A stretch of 64,000 nt of DNA from Antarctobacter aquimaris (GTDB taxonomy: Bacteria > Pseudomonadota > Alphaproteobacteria > Rhodobacterales > Rhodobacteraceae). The notes beneath the pieces are model-generated. The model was not told the origin of the DNA and did not search any database. It worked only from the letters and a program-made list of their open reading frames with translations. Below are positions 16,974 to 24,654 of this stretch, one piece after another (the stretch's first letter is position 1; the number at the start of each line of letters is the position of its first letter). The stretch lies in assembly GCF_900184945.1 (NCBI RefSeq), contig NZ_FXYF01000012.1, positions 62,001 through 126,000 of the forward strand. Reading direction: 5' to 3'. The position numbers were made by a program, and so were the translations under genes.

Positions 16974-17716
16974 CAGATCGACCACCCGCCATCGACGGCA
17001 AAGGCCTGCCCGGTGGTAAAGGCCGACAGGTCGCCGGCCAGGTAGCAGACCATCTCGGCGATCTCCTCGGGTGTGCCGAGGCGGCCCATCGGCTGGCGCG
17101 CCTTGAACGCGGCCAGCGCCTTGTCGAAATCGCCGGTTGCGGCGAGGCGGTCGTTCAGCGACGGACTCTGCACCGTGCCGGGGCAGATCGCGTTGCAGCG
17201 GATGCCGTGCTGGACGTAGTCGGCGGCGATGGCCTTGGTCATGCCGATGATCGCCGCCTTGGAAGCGCCGTAGGCAAAGCGGCGCGGCGCGCCCTTCTCG
17301 CTGGAGACGATCGAGGCGATGTTGACGATCGACCCGCCGCCCGCTTCCAGCATCCCCGGCAGAACCGCCTTGGTCACGCGGAACATCGCCTTGGCGTTGA
17401 GGTCAAAGGAGCGGTCCCAGGCCGCGTCGTCGCAATCGAGGATGGTGCCGTCGTGCACCCATCCGACGCAGTTCACCAGAATATGCGCCGGTGCGATGGA
17501 GGCGACCAAGGCGGCGACGGCCTCGGCGTCTGTCACGTCCAGCCTTTGCGCCGTGATGCCCGGCGTCCCGGCGGCCACGGCCTCGACCGCCGCGCCGTCG
17601 ATGTCGGCCGCGATGACCTTGGCGCCCAGCCGGGCCAGCGCCTCGGCCGAGGCGCGCCCGATGCCGTTGCCCGCGGCGGTCACAAGCGCGGTCTTTCCGT
17701 GAAGGGGGGTGTTCAT
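16973..17716 (-). CDS. SDR oxidoreductase, 2-keto-3-deoxy-L-fuconate dehydrogenase-like
   Basis: 247 residues from ATG 17716. Cofactor motif TAAGNGIG, then NCVGWVHDGTILDC, catalytic Ser in NIASIVSS, YGASK, and the block ADYVQHGIRCNAICPGTVQSPSL, which closely follows 2-keto-3-deoxy-L-fuconate dehydrogenase of Xanthomonas and the animal DHRS6/BDH2 branch. Such enzymes oxidise C4 of a 2-keto-3-deoxy acid to the 2,4-diketo acid. The FAH-family hydrolase at the end of the divergent operon would take the next step, which supports this reading. Specific sugar acid unproven. Confidence 0.82.
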   Translation of the reverse strand: MNTPLHGKTALVTAAGNGIGRASAEALARLGAKVIAADIDGAAVEAVAAGTPGITAQRLDVTDAEAVAALVASIAPAHILVNCVGWVHDGTILDCDDAAWDRSFDLNAKAMFRVTKAVLPGMLEAGGGSIVNIASIVSSEKGAPRRFAYGASKAAIIGMTKAIAADYVQHGIRCNAICPGTVQSPSLNDRLAATGDFDKALAAFKARQPMGRLGTPEEIAEMVCYLAGDLSAFTTGQAFAVDGGWSI

Positions 17717-17729
17717 GGGGTCTCTCCTG

Positions 17730-18494
17730 TCAGCGGGCCAGCCAGCCGCCATCCACGGTTACGACGCTGCCATGGCAATAGGCGGCGGCATCGGACGCAA
17801 GGAACACCGCGGCGCCGGCGATCTCTGCCGGTTCGGCAAAGCGTCCGGCCGGAATGCGCTCCAGCAGCGCGCGGGAACGATCCGGGTCGTCGCGCAGCGC
17901 CTGGGTGTTGTCGGTGGCGGTATAGCCGGGCGCGATGGCGTTCACGTTCACGCCATGCGGCGCCCATTCGTTGCACAGCGCGCGGGTCAGGCCGATGACG
18001 GCATGTTTGCTGGAGGCATAGGCCGGCACCCGCAGGCCGCCCTGGGTGCTGAGCACCGAGCCGACGATCACGATCTTGCCCGAACCCTGCGCCACCATCT
18101 GCCGCCCGGCGGCCTGGGACAGCAGCCAGACGCTGTCGAGATTGATCGACAGAACGCGACGCCAGTCCGCCAGCGGCATATCGACCGAATCCTCGCGGTG
18201 GATGATGCCCGCGTTGTTGACCAGGATATCCAGCCCGCCCAGCGCCTCGGAGGCAAAGCGGATCACCTCCGACGCGGCGGCCTCGTCCATGCCGGAAAAA
18301 TCCGCCTGCACGGCGGCGGCGGTCCGGCCCACTCCCTTGATCTTGGCCAGCGTGGCTTCGGGTTGGTGACTGCGATAGGTCAGTGCGACATCGGCCCCGG
18401 CGGCGGCAAGGGCAAGGGCGATGCCCTCGCCGATGCCGGTTGCGCCGCCGGTGACCAGGGCCTTGCGGCCGGTCAGGTCGAACGGATTTTTCAT
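17730..18494 (-). CDS. SDR oxidoreductase, KduD-like
   Basis: 254 residues. It starts MKNPFDLTGRKALVTGGATGIGEGIA and ends FLASDAAAYCHGSVVTVDGGWLAR, both very like 2-deoxy-D-gluconate 3-dehydrogenase/2-keto-3-deoxygluconate dehydrogenase KduD. NNAGIIHRED, YASSK and the APGYTATDNTQALRDD block are also typical of that group. Lies 13 bases upstream of the next SDR and 2 bases after the M24 gene, so all belong to one operon. Likely interconverts a deoxy-keto sugar acid; the exact substrate is open. Confidence 0.82.
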   Translation of the reverse strand: MKNPFDLTGRKALVTGGATGIGEGIALALAAAGADVALTYRSHQPEATLAKIKGVGRTAAAVQADFSGMDEAAASEVIRFASEALGGLDILVNNAGIIHREDSVDMPLADWRRVLSINLDSVWLLSQAAGRQMVAQGSGKIVIVGSVLSTQGGLRVPAYASSKHAVIGLTRALCNEWAPHGVNVNAIAPGYTATDNTQALRDDPDRSRALLERIPAGRFAEPAEIAGAAVFLASDAAAYCHGSVVTVDGGWLAR

Positions 18495-18496
18495 GG

Positions 18497-19795
18497 TCAG
18501 TACCTGTTCGCGATGGGCAGTTCCTCGGCCGGGAAGAGGCTGATGACCTCGCAGCCGGTTTCGGTCACCACGACCTCTTCCTCGATCCGCGCGGCCGAGT
18601 AACCGTCGGTTGCGGGGCAGTAGGTTTCAAGCGCAAAGACCATGCCGGTCTGAATCTCCATCGGGTGATCCAGGCTGACCGCACGGCTGATGATCGGCCG
18701 TTCGTGCAGCGCCAGCCCCAGGCCGTGACCGAATTGCAGGCCGAAGGCGGTGTCCTCGTCCGGAAAGCCGAATTCCTCGGCCTTGGGCCAGACCTTGGCC
18801 ACCGTGTCGGTGCTGACACCCGGCTTGATCAGCGCGATGGCGGCGTCGATCCATTCGCGGGCCTTCACATAGGCATCGTTCTGCGCGGGCGTCGCGCGGC
18901 CGATGTTGAAGGTGCGGTAGTAGCAGGTGCGATAGCCCTGGTAGGATTGCAGGATGTCAAAGAACGCCTGGTCGCCGGGCCGGAAGTAGCGGTCCGTGAA
19001 GTTGTGCGGATGCGGGTTGCAGCGCTCGCCCGAGATGGCGTTGATCGCCTCGACGTCGTCACTGCCCATCTCGTAGAGCATCTTGTTGGACAGCGCGACG
19101 ATGTCGTTTTCCCGGATGCCCGGCTTCAGCTCTTCGTAGATCATGTGATAGACGCCATCGACCATGCTGGCCGCCTGGGTCAACAGCTGGATCTCGTCCC
19201 AGTTCTTGATCTCGCGCGCCGCCAGCATGATCTGCTGGCCGTCGACGACGTTCAGGCCTTCTTCCTGCAACGCGTGGAACATCGCCGTTTCGGCATAGTC
19301 GACGCCTACAGGCATGTTCGCCATCCCGGCATCGCGGATCAGGCCCGCGATCTGCTTGGCGTATTTCTTCATCAGGCCGAATTCGGGCGGGATGGTGCCG
19401 CGCATGCCGACAACGCCGGCGAGGCAATGCGAGGGCTCCAGCCAGTCGGAGAACTTCTTGTGGTGGACGGCGGCAGACCCGAAGTCCCAGACATAGGGGC
19501 TGTCATCGCCGGTCAGCAGGCAAAAGCGGCACATCTTGTCCCGCTCCCATTCGCCGATCTTGGTGGCGCTGACGTAGCGGATGTTGTTCACGTCGAACAG
19601 CAGCAGCGTGCCGGCGTTGGATGCCTTCAGTGCCTGGCGGGTGCGCGCCAGGCGGTAGCGGCGCAGGCGGTCGTGGTCGATGCGGCGTTCGAAATCCACC
19701 GAGGTGTGACCCCAGGCGGGAATCCGGCCTTCCCACTTCCAGTTCGGTTCAAGATCCTGCGGCGTCAGCAGGTTGGGCATGAGTGCGCGAGACAT
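18497..19795 (-). CDS. M24-family (creatinase/prolidase fold) protein with altered metal site
   Basis: 432 residues. An N-terminal creatinase-like domain (about 45-185) precedes the pita-bread catalytic domain (about 200-420). The five canonical ligand positions map to Asp280, Cys291, His357, Glu390 and Glu405; the second Asp is replaced by Cys in GYRTCYYRTF with the usual 11-residue spacing. The rest of the site, including FGHGLGLALHERP, is kept. The Shine-Dalgarno GGAGGAGAAC supports ATG 19795. Proline-peptidase activity is therefore doubtful; a C-N or C-S hydrolase role in the island is possible. I considered DddP-type DMSP lyase, but the similarity is only at fold level. Confidence 0.85.
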   Translation of the reverse strand: MSRALMPNLLTPQDLEPNWKWEGRIPAWGHTSVDFERRIDHDRLRRYRLARTRQALKASNAGTLLLFDVNNIRYVSATKIGEWERDKMCRFCLLTGDDSPYVWDFGSAAVHHKKFSDWLEPSHCLAGVVGMRGTIPPEFGLMKKYAKQIAGLIRDAGMANMPVGVDYAETAMFHALQEEGLNVVDGQQIMLAAREIKNWDEIQLLTQAASMVDGVYHMIYEELKPGIRENDIVALSNKMLYEMGSDDVEAINAISGERCNPHPHNFTDRYFRPGDQAFFDILQSYQGYRTCYYRTFNIGRATPAQNDAYVKAREWIDAAIALIKPGVSTDTVAKVWPKAEEFGFPDEDTAFGLQFGHGLGLALHERPIISRAVSLDHPMEIQTGMVFALETYCPATDGYSAARIEEEVVVTETGCEVISLFPAEELPIANRY

Positions 19796-19861
19796 GTCGT
19801 TCTCCTCCGGGTGCCGAAGCGTACCCGTTTTTCTGTGCCGTTGTTGCGATAGTTCAATGCG

Positions 19862-20668
19862 TTACTGGATGCACCAGCCGCCGTCGATGTGGATCATCTG
19901 GCCGGTCATGTAGTCGCTGTCGGGCGAGACGAGGAAGGCGGCGGTGCCCTGCACATCCTTGGGATAGGACACCCGCTTGATCTGCAGCGCGTCGCGCACG
20001 ATGTCGTCATAGGCCTGGCCTTCGCGCTCCTTGAAGCCGATGTCGACCAGGTCCTTGTCGAGTTGCTCCCACAGCGGGGTGACGACCACGCCCGGCGCAT
20101 AGCCGTTGACGGTGATGTTGTGTTCGGCCAGCCCGATGGCGCCGCAATGGGTCAGCGCGAGGCAGCCGTATTTCGAGGTGCAGTAGACCGTCACGTCCAC
20201 CAGCGGCTTGCGCGAGGCGATGGAGCCGACGTTGATCAGCTTGTAGGGATAGTCACGTTTGCCCTGGGCGATCATCTGCTTGGCGGTTTCCTGCATGCCC
20301 AGCCACATCGCCTTGGTGTTCACGTTCATGATGAGGTCCCAGTTGTCCTCGTCGATGTCCATGAAGAAGCGCGGCTTGTTCAGCCCGGCGTTGAACAGGC
20401 CCACGTTGATTTCACCGAAGGCCTCGACCGTGGCGGCCACGGCGGCGGCGTTGTCGGCGCGCTTGGTGACATCCATCTTGACGGCGATCGCCTTGCCGTT
20501 GCCGGCCGCGTTGATGCGGTTGGCCACCGCCTGCGCCTCGTCCAGGTTCAGGTCGCCAAGGCAGACATTGGCGCCTTGTTCGGCGAAATGCTCGGCGTTG
20601 GCGGCACCCATGCCGCGGGCGGCTCCGGTGATGAGAATGTTTTTACCCTTGAGGCGATGGGGGTCCAT
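19862..20668 (-). CDS. SDR oxidoreductase (paralogue of the gene at 23784)
   Basis: 268 residues from ATG 20668, which has a strong GGAGGAGGACG ribosome site; an upstream in-frame start would lack one. TGAARGMG cofactor motif, NAGLNKPRFFMD, Ser in INVGSIASRK, YCTSKYG, and C-terminal SPDSDYMTGQMIHIDGGW. It shares long stretches with the SDR in the divergent ABC operon (both have NxPxxF(L/M)D, GMQE(A/T)A(R/K)QMIAQG, PLWEQLDKDLVDIG/EMWEQVDKDLVDIG). First structural gene after the regulator. Probably oxidises a polyol or sugar imported by the divergent transporter. Confidence 0.86.
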   Translation of the reverse strand: MDPHRLKGKNILITGAARGMGAANAEHFAEQGANVCLGDLNLDEAQAVANRINAAGNGKAIAVKMDVTKRADNAAAVAATVEAFGEINVGLFNAGLNKPRFFMDIDEDNWDLIMNVNTKAMWLGMQETAKQMIAQGKRDYPYKLINVGSIASRKPLVDVTVYCTSKYGCLALTHCGAIGLAEHNITVNGYAPGVVVTPLWEQLDKDLVDIGFKEREGQAYDDIVRDALQIKRVSYPKDVQGTAAFLVSPDSDYMTGQMIHIDGGWCIQ

Positions 20669-20685
20669 GGTGCGTCCTCCTCCTG

Positions 20686-22527
20686 TCACGTGATGGCCTT
20701 GTCGGTCGATCCGAAGATCAGTGCGTCGGCCCTGTCCTGGGCCTTGCGCAGCGCCTCGCGGGGGGCCGTGATCCCGCGCAGCATGTCGTGGAATTCCTCG
20801 CCGCAGATGCGGATGATGCCGGCGATCTCGGGCACCGGCGGGCGCGGCCAGAATTGCAGCTCGTCGCGCCAGGACATGCCGTCCACCGCCTCGAAGATCG
20901 GCGAGGCGCGGCGCACCTCCGGATCGGCGCCGACGGAGTAGCGCGCGTTGGTGCGGCTGCCGTTCTGGACGTACAGCTTTTGCGCCTCGGGCGAGGTGAA
21001 GACGGTCAGCGCTTCCGCGGCGGCCGGAATGCGTTCGGGGGCCAGGTTGGCCGGGATGCCCAGCACGTAGCCGCCCACCGGGGCGATCGGGGTCGCGCGA
21101 GGCCCCGCCGGATGCGGCAGGTAACCCGTCTGGCCAAAAGCGGGCGAGCTTTCGTCAAGCTCGAAGTAGGGGGCCAGCAGGGTGTAGCCGTAGGCCATCG
21201 CCACGGTGCCGGCGGCATAGGGGCGGACCCGTTCGTACCAGGACATCGACAGGATGTCGGGTGGCGAATATTGCAGCAACTCCAGCAGGAACTCGGCGGC
21301 GTGCAGCCCGGCCTCGGTGTCGATGGTGGGCCGGTAACCGCCCTTGGCCAGCCAGTCGGTGTCAAAGCCGCCGGCGATCCTGGGCAGGTTCAGCACCGGC
21401 TGGCCGAAATCGGCCATCGTCATCAGGACAGTATGGCCCAGCGCGGTGCCGCGCGCGGCGTTCCAGGCGATGCCGTGCCGCCCCCGGCGCGGATCGTGCA
21501 GGGCGCGCGCGGCGTGCAGCAGCGCGTCGGTCGTGGTCGGCGGCTCCAGCCCGGCCTCGGCAAAGATGTCGCGGCGGTAGAACAGCAGTTCGGGCGTGGT
21601 CTGTGCCGGTACGCCATAGGCCCGCCCGCCCCAATGGGCCGCCGTCCAGCCGGCAGTGTGGAAATCGGCCGGATCCAGCCGCGCGATGTCCATCACCTTG
21701 TCCAGCGGCATCAGCACGTTTCGGGTGGCAAACTCGCCGATCCAGGGCAGGTCGACAGCGATGATGTCAAAGCGGCTGGCGGTGCGCTCGGCGTTGCGCA
21801 GCGCCTCTTCGCGCAGTCGGTCGATCGAAAAGGCGCGCTGGTGGATCTGCGTGCCCAGGACCTGTTCGAACTGCCGCTTGAGGTTGTCCATCACCATGAA
21901 GGTGGGGTCGCCATGCACCAGCACCCGCAACCCGCCCGCCAGCCGCAGCGGATCGGTCCGCACACCCAGCGGCGGGATGGACTGTGCCTGCGCATAGCTG
22001 GCGGCATAGTAGTAATCGTTCGGGTCCTGCGCGGCGCCGTCTTCGCCAAAGTGGCTGACGGCCAAGCGCTGCACCCGCCCGGCCAGCTGCGCCCACTGGG
22101 CCAGCAGCCGTTCGCTGGGGTGCATGGAAAAGGTCTTGCCGCTCTTGGTGCGCGGGCGCTGTTCGATCAGCCCGGCCTCGATCATGTCCTTCAGGCGGCG
22201 GCTGGCCGTGGCATAGGGCGCGCGGCTGGCGCCGATCAACGAGGTCGGGGTCACGATCTTGGCGTCGAAGTGCCCTTGCAACAGGTGCAGCGCCATGCGC
22301 AGGTGCGCGTTCGGTCCCATCAGGTCAAAGGTGCTTTCCAGCTCGTCGCAGACCTCGCCCAGGAAGGCCAGCATCTCGGTCTGCGTGCCGGCGGCACCCG
22401 AGGCAGGTTTGCGATGTCCTGAATGAGCGTTCATGGATGCGGTCGGGGCCTTCGGGTACGATGGTTTGCGGGGCACGTCAGGGATATCCAGAGTGGATGA
22501 CCTGTCGGGGCGGCCGGGTTTTGCCAT
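20686..22527 (-). CDS. Winged-helix regulator fused to an ABC-type solute-binding domain
   Basis: 613 residues, no signal peptide. Residues 1-45 are polar and likely disordered; 50-165 form a MarR-like winged helix (VTPTSLIGASRAPYATASRRLKDMIEAGLIEQRPR with a wing TKSGKTFSMHPSE). Residues about 198-600 read as a family 1 extracellular solute-binding fold: RVLVHGDP, FDIIAVDLPWIGEFA, YGVPAQTTPELLFYRRDIFAEAGLEPPTT, AMAYGYTLLAPYF, VGGYVLGIPANL, FTSPEAQKLY. A second possible start is ATG 22434 (residue 32), which would leave all three nearby operators outside the gene. Divergent from a sugar ABC operon, so it probably senses the sugar or its acid in the cytoplasm and controls both arms. The fusion is unusual; function is inference. 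Confidence 0.85.
   Translation of the reverse strand: MAKPGRPDRSSTLDIPDVPRKPSYPKAPTASMNAHSGHRKPASGAAGTQTEMLAFLGEVCDELESTFDLMGPNAHLRMALHLLQGHFDAKIVTPTSLIGASRAPYATASRRLKDMIEAGLIEQRPRTKSGKTFSMHPSERLLAQWAQLAGRVQRLAVSHFGEDGAAQDPNDYYYAASYAQAQSIPPLGVRTDPLRLAGGLRVLVHGDPTFMVMDNLKRQFEQVLGTQIHQRAFSIDRLREEALRNAERTASRFDIIAVDLPWIGEFATRNVLMPLDKVMDIARLDPADFHTAGWTAAHWGGRAYGVPAQTTPELLFYRRDIFAEAGLEPPTTTDALLHAARALHDPRRGRHGIAWNAARGTALGHTVLMTMADFGQPVLNLPRIAGGFDTDWLAKGGYRPTIDTEAGLHAAEFLLELLQYSPPDILSMSWYERVRPYAAGTVAMAYGYTLLAPYFELDESSPAFGQTGYLPHPAGPRATPIAPVGGYVLGIPANLAPERIPAAAEALTVFTSPEAQKLYVQNGSRTNARYSVGADPEVRRASPIFEAVDGMSWRDELQFWPRPPVPEIAGIIRICGEEFHDMLRGITAPREALRKAQDRADALIFGSTDKAIT
22485..22499. promoter_or_regulatory. 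Operator copy O1 (TATCCA-GAG-TGGATG)
   Basis: One of three copies of a 6-3-6 inverted repeat TATCCR-N3-TGGATR. This copy lies within the first codons of the fusion regulator if its start is 22527, or upstream of it if the start is 22434. It begins 95 bp (about nine turns) from O2, a distance suited to looping. Confidence 0.6.
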
Positions 22528-22579
22528 TGCGGGTCTCTTGTAGGGTGTGGGAAGCGGCCTGCGTATCGTATCGGAAAAA

Positions 22580-22594
22580 TATCCGAAGTGGATG
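22580..22594. promoter_or_regulatory. Operator copy O2 (TATCCG-AAG-TGGATG)
   Basis: Second copy of the TATCCR-N3-TGGATR dyad in the gap between the fusion regulator and the sugar ABC operon. It starts exactly 21 bp (two helical turns) before O3, so both would be bound on the same face. Confidence 0.6.
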
Positions 22595-22600
22595 TGTGAT

Positions 22601-22615
22601 TATCCATAATGGATA
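22601..22615. promoter_or_regulatory. Operator copy O3 (TATCCA-TAA-TGGATA), perfect palindrome
   Basis: Perfect inverted repeat. A -10-like TATATT at 22614-22619 on the plus strand overlaps its right edge, so binding would cover the promoter of the ABC operon starting at 22748. Confidence 0.65.
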
Positions 22616-22747
22616 TATTTCAGGCGTCCCCTCGGGGCGGGAAACCGGCAGGGTGTGTCCAGTCGTTCGGCACGCCGAAAGATGGGCCCGACGCCCCAGG
22701 GGCAAAGGGGTCACGACCGAAAACAGGAATTCCGGGAGGAAACACGA

Positions 22748-23698
22748 ATGAAACTGCGCACCATTCTCGCCGCGAGCACCGCTGTCCTGACGCTGGCCGG
22801 CGGCGTATCCGCCGAAACCTACAAGATCGGCATCACCCAGAACAACGTGGGCGTCGACAGCTACCAGACGACCTATGAAAAGGCCTTTATCGCGGCCGCC
22901 GAAGCCAACCCCGACGTCGAGGTCGTGGTGCTGGACGCCGGCGGTGACGTGGCCCGCCAGATCGCCCAGATGGAGGACCTGATCCAGCAGGAAGTCGATG
23001 CCATCATCATCTGGCCGACGAATGGCGAAGCCGTCATCCCCGCCGTCCGCAAGGCCAAGCAGGCCGGCATCCCGGTCATCGTGACCAACTCGAACATCGC
23101 CGAGGCCGGCTTTGACTTCGTCGCGTCCTTCTCCGGCCCCGACAACATCACACAGGGCGCCCGGTCGGCCGAGATCATGTGCGACAAGTTCAAGGAAATG
23201 GGCATCGAGAACGAGGCCCAGATCGTGCAGATCAGCGGCCAGCCGGGCTACACCACGGCCATCGAGCGCGCCAAGGGCTTTGAGGACCGTCTGCCCGAGG
23301 TCTGCCCGAACGTGACCCTGGTCGAGACCCAGCCGGGCGACTGGAACCGCGAAAAGTCGCAGCAGGTCATGGAGGCCTTCCTGGTCAAGTATGACGACAT
23401 CGACGGCGTCTATGCCGGCGACGACAACATGGGCGTCGGCGCGCTGAACGCGGCCAAGGCCGCGGGCCGCGAAGGCATCATCTTTGTCGGCGCCACCAAC
23501 TTTGCCGTCGGCTACGAGGCGATGCAGGCTGGCGACTACTGGGGCTCGATCTACCAGTCGCCGGTCGACGATGCCGAGGCCGCCCTGCAAACCGCGCTGG
23601 ACGTTCTGAACGGCGAGGATGTGCCGTTCCTGAACTACTTCGACACGCCGAAGATCACCCAGGACAACATGGGCGACTACACCAAGCCGGTCTTCTGA
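22748..23698 (+). CDS. Sugar ABC transporter substrate-binding protein (RbsB/XylF type)
   Basis: 316-residue periplasmic binding protein (Peripla_BP_4). Signal peptide of about 22 residues ends VSA|E. The family features are the YKIGITQNNVG opening, IWPTNGEAVIPAVRKAKQAGIPVIVTNS, QISGQPGYTTAIERAKGF and YAGDDNMGVGALNAAKAAG. ATG 22748 follows GGGAGGAAACACGA. First gene of the plus-strand operon with an SDR, two permeases and a double ATPase. An intercistronic hairpin follows its stop. Confidence 0.92.
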   Translation: MKLRTILAASTAVLTLAGGVSAETYKIGITQNNVGVDSYQTTYEKAFIAAAEANPDVEVVVLDAGGDVARQIAQMEDLIQQEVDAIIIWPTNGEAVIPAVRKAKQAGIPVIVTNSNIAEAGFDFVASFSGPDNITQGARSAEIMCDKFKEMGIENEAQIVQISGQPGYTTAIERAKGFEDRLPEVCPNVTLVETQPGDWNREKSQQVMEAFLVKYDDIDGVYAGDDNMGVGALNAAKAAGREGIIFVGATNFAVGYEAMQAGDYWGSIYQSPVDDAEAALQTALDVLNGEDVPFLNYFDTPKITQDNMGDYTKPVF

Positions 23699-23712
23699 GG
23701 ACTCCTCCCGGC

Positions 23713-23744
23713 GCAGGGTGCGGGGGGTAACCTTCGCGCCCTGC
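23713..23744 (+). promoter_or_regulatory. Intercistronic stem-loop after binding-protein gene
   Basis: GCAGGGTGC (23713-23721) pairs with GCGCCCTGC (23736-23744) with one G-U pair and a 14-base loop. It lies between the binding-protein gene and the SDR; no U-run follows. Likely an mRNA-stabilising or partial termination element. Confidence 0.5.
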
Positions 23745-23783
23745 CATTATCTCTCACGACAGTCGAATACGAAGGGAGGCGGC

Positions 23784-24581
23784 ATGGGACGTGTGTCAGG
23801 GCGCGTGTGCCTGGTGACGGGTGCTGCGCAGGGAATCGGTCGCGCCATCGGCGAGGCACTGCTGGACGAAGGCGCCATGGTCTGTTTTGCCGACATCAAC
23901 GGCGCCAAGGTGGCCGAGGTTGCGGAGCAGAACCGCTCAAGGCTGAACGACAGCGCCGCCGCGGTCACCTCTGCCCAGGTGGACGTCACCGACCGCGCGC
24001 AGGTCCGCGCGATGATCGCCCACACGGTCGAGACCTTCGGCCGGCTGGACGTGAAGTTCAACAACGCGGGCGTCAACAAGCCGATGAACTTTCTCGACGT
24101 CACCGAGGGCAACTGGAACTTCATCATGGGGGTGAACGGCCTGGGATGCCTGATCGGCATGCAGGAGGCCGCGCGGCAGATGATCGCCCAGGGCGGCGGC
24201 GGCAAGATCGTCAACACCGCCTCGGTGGCCAGCCGCCAGGGCTTTGACAATGTCGCGCCCTATTGCGCGTCGAAATGGGCCGTGGTCTCGTTGACGCAGT
24301 CCGGGGCACGGGACCTGGCCAAGCATGATATCACGGTGACGGGGTTCGCCCCCGGCGTGGTGGCGACCGAGATGTGGGAACAGGTCGACAAGGACCTGGT
24401 CGACATCGGCGCGGCGGACAGGCCGGGAGAGGCGATGGAAGCGTTTTCCGCCGGGATCCTGCGCGGCCGCGTGGCGCGGCCCTCGGACATCACCGGCACG
24501 ACGACGTTCCTGGCGTCACGCGACAGCGACTACATGACCGGACAGATCGTCATGATCGACGGAGGCATGACGCTGGTCTGA
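23784..24581 (+). CDS. SDR oxidoreductase inside sugar ABC operon
   Basis: 265 residues from ATG 23784, preceded by GGGAGGCGGC. TGAAQGIG cofactor motif, NNAGVNKPMNFLD, Ser in NTASVASRQ, YCASKWAV and terminal DSDYMTGQIVMIDGG. Close paralogue of the product encoded at 19862-20668 on the other arm. Encoded between the binding protein and permeases, so it probably oxidises the imported compound or its first product. Similar to polyol/meso-butanediol-type SDRs, but substrate is unknown. Confidence 0.87.
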   Translation: MGRVSGRVCLVTGAAQGIGRAIGEALLDEGAMVCFADINGAKVAEVAEQNRSRLNDSAAAVTSAQVDVTDRAQVRAMIAHTVETFGRLDVKFNNAGVNKPMNFLDVTEGNWNFIMGVNGLGCLIGMQEAARQMIAQGGGGKIVNTASVASRQGFDNVAPYCASKWAVVSLTQSGARDLAKHDITVTGFAPGVVATEMWEQVDKDLVDIGAADRPGEAMEAFSAGILRGRVARPSDITGTTTFLASRDSDYMTGQIVMIDGGMTLV

Positions 24582-24654
24582 CCGGGCACGACACGGCCGA
24601 ACGGGCCGCACGTCGGACACAACACCGCGCGCAAGCGCCTCGAGGGAGGGGAAC

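Noticed and set aside
18497-19795. M24 protein as a DMSP lyase (DddP) or Xaa-Pro peptidase.
   Set aside because: DddP and peptidases keep the second Asp ligand that is Cys here; resemblance is at the fold level only.
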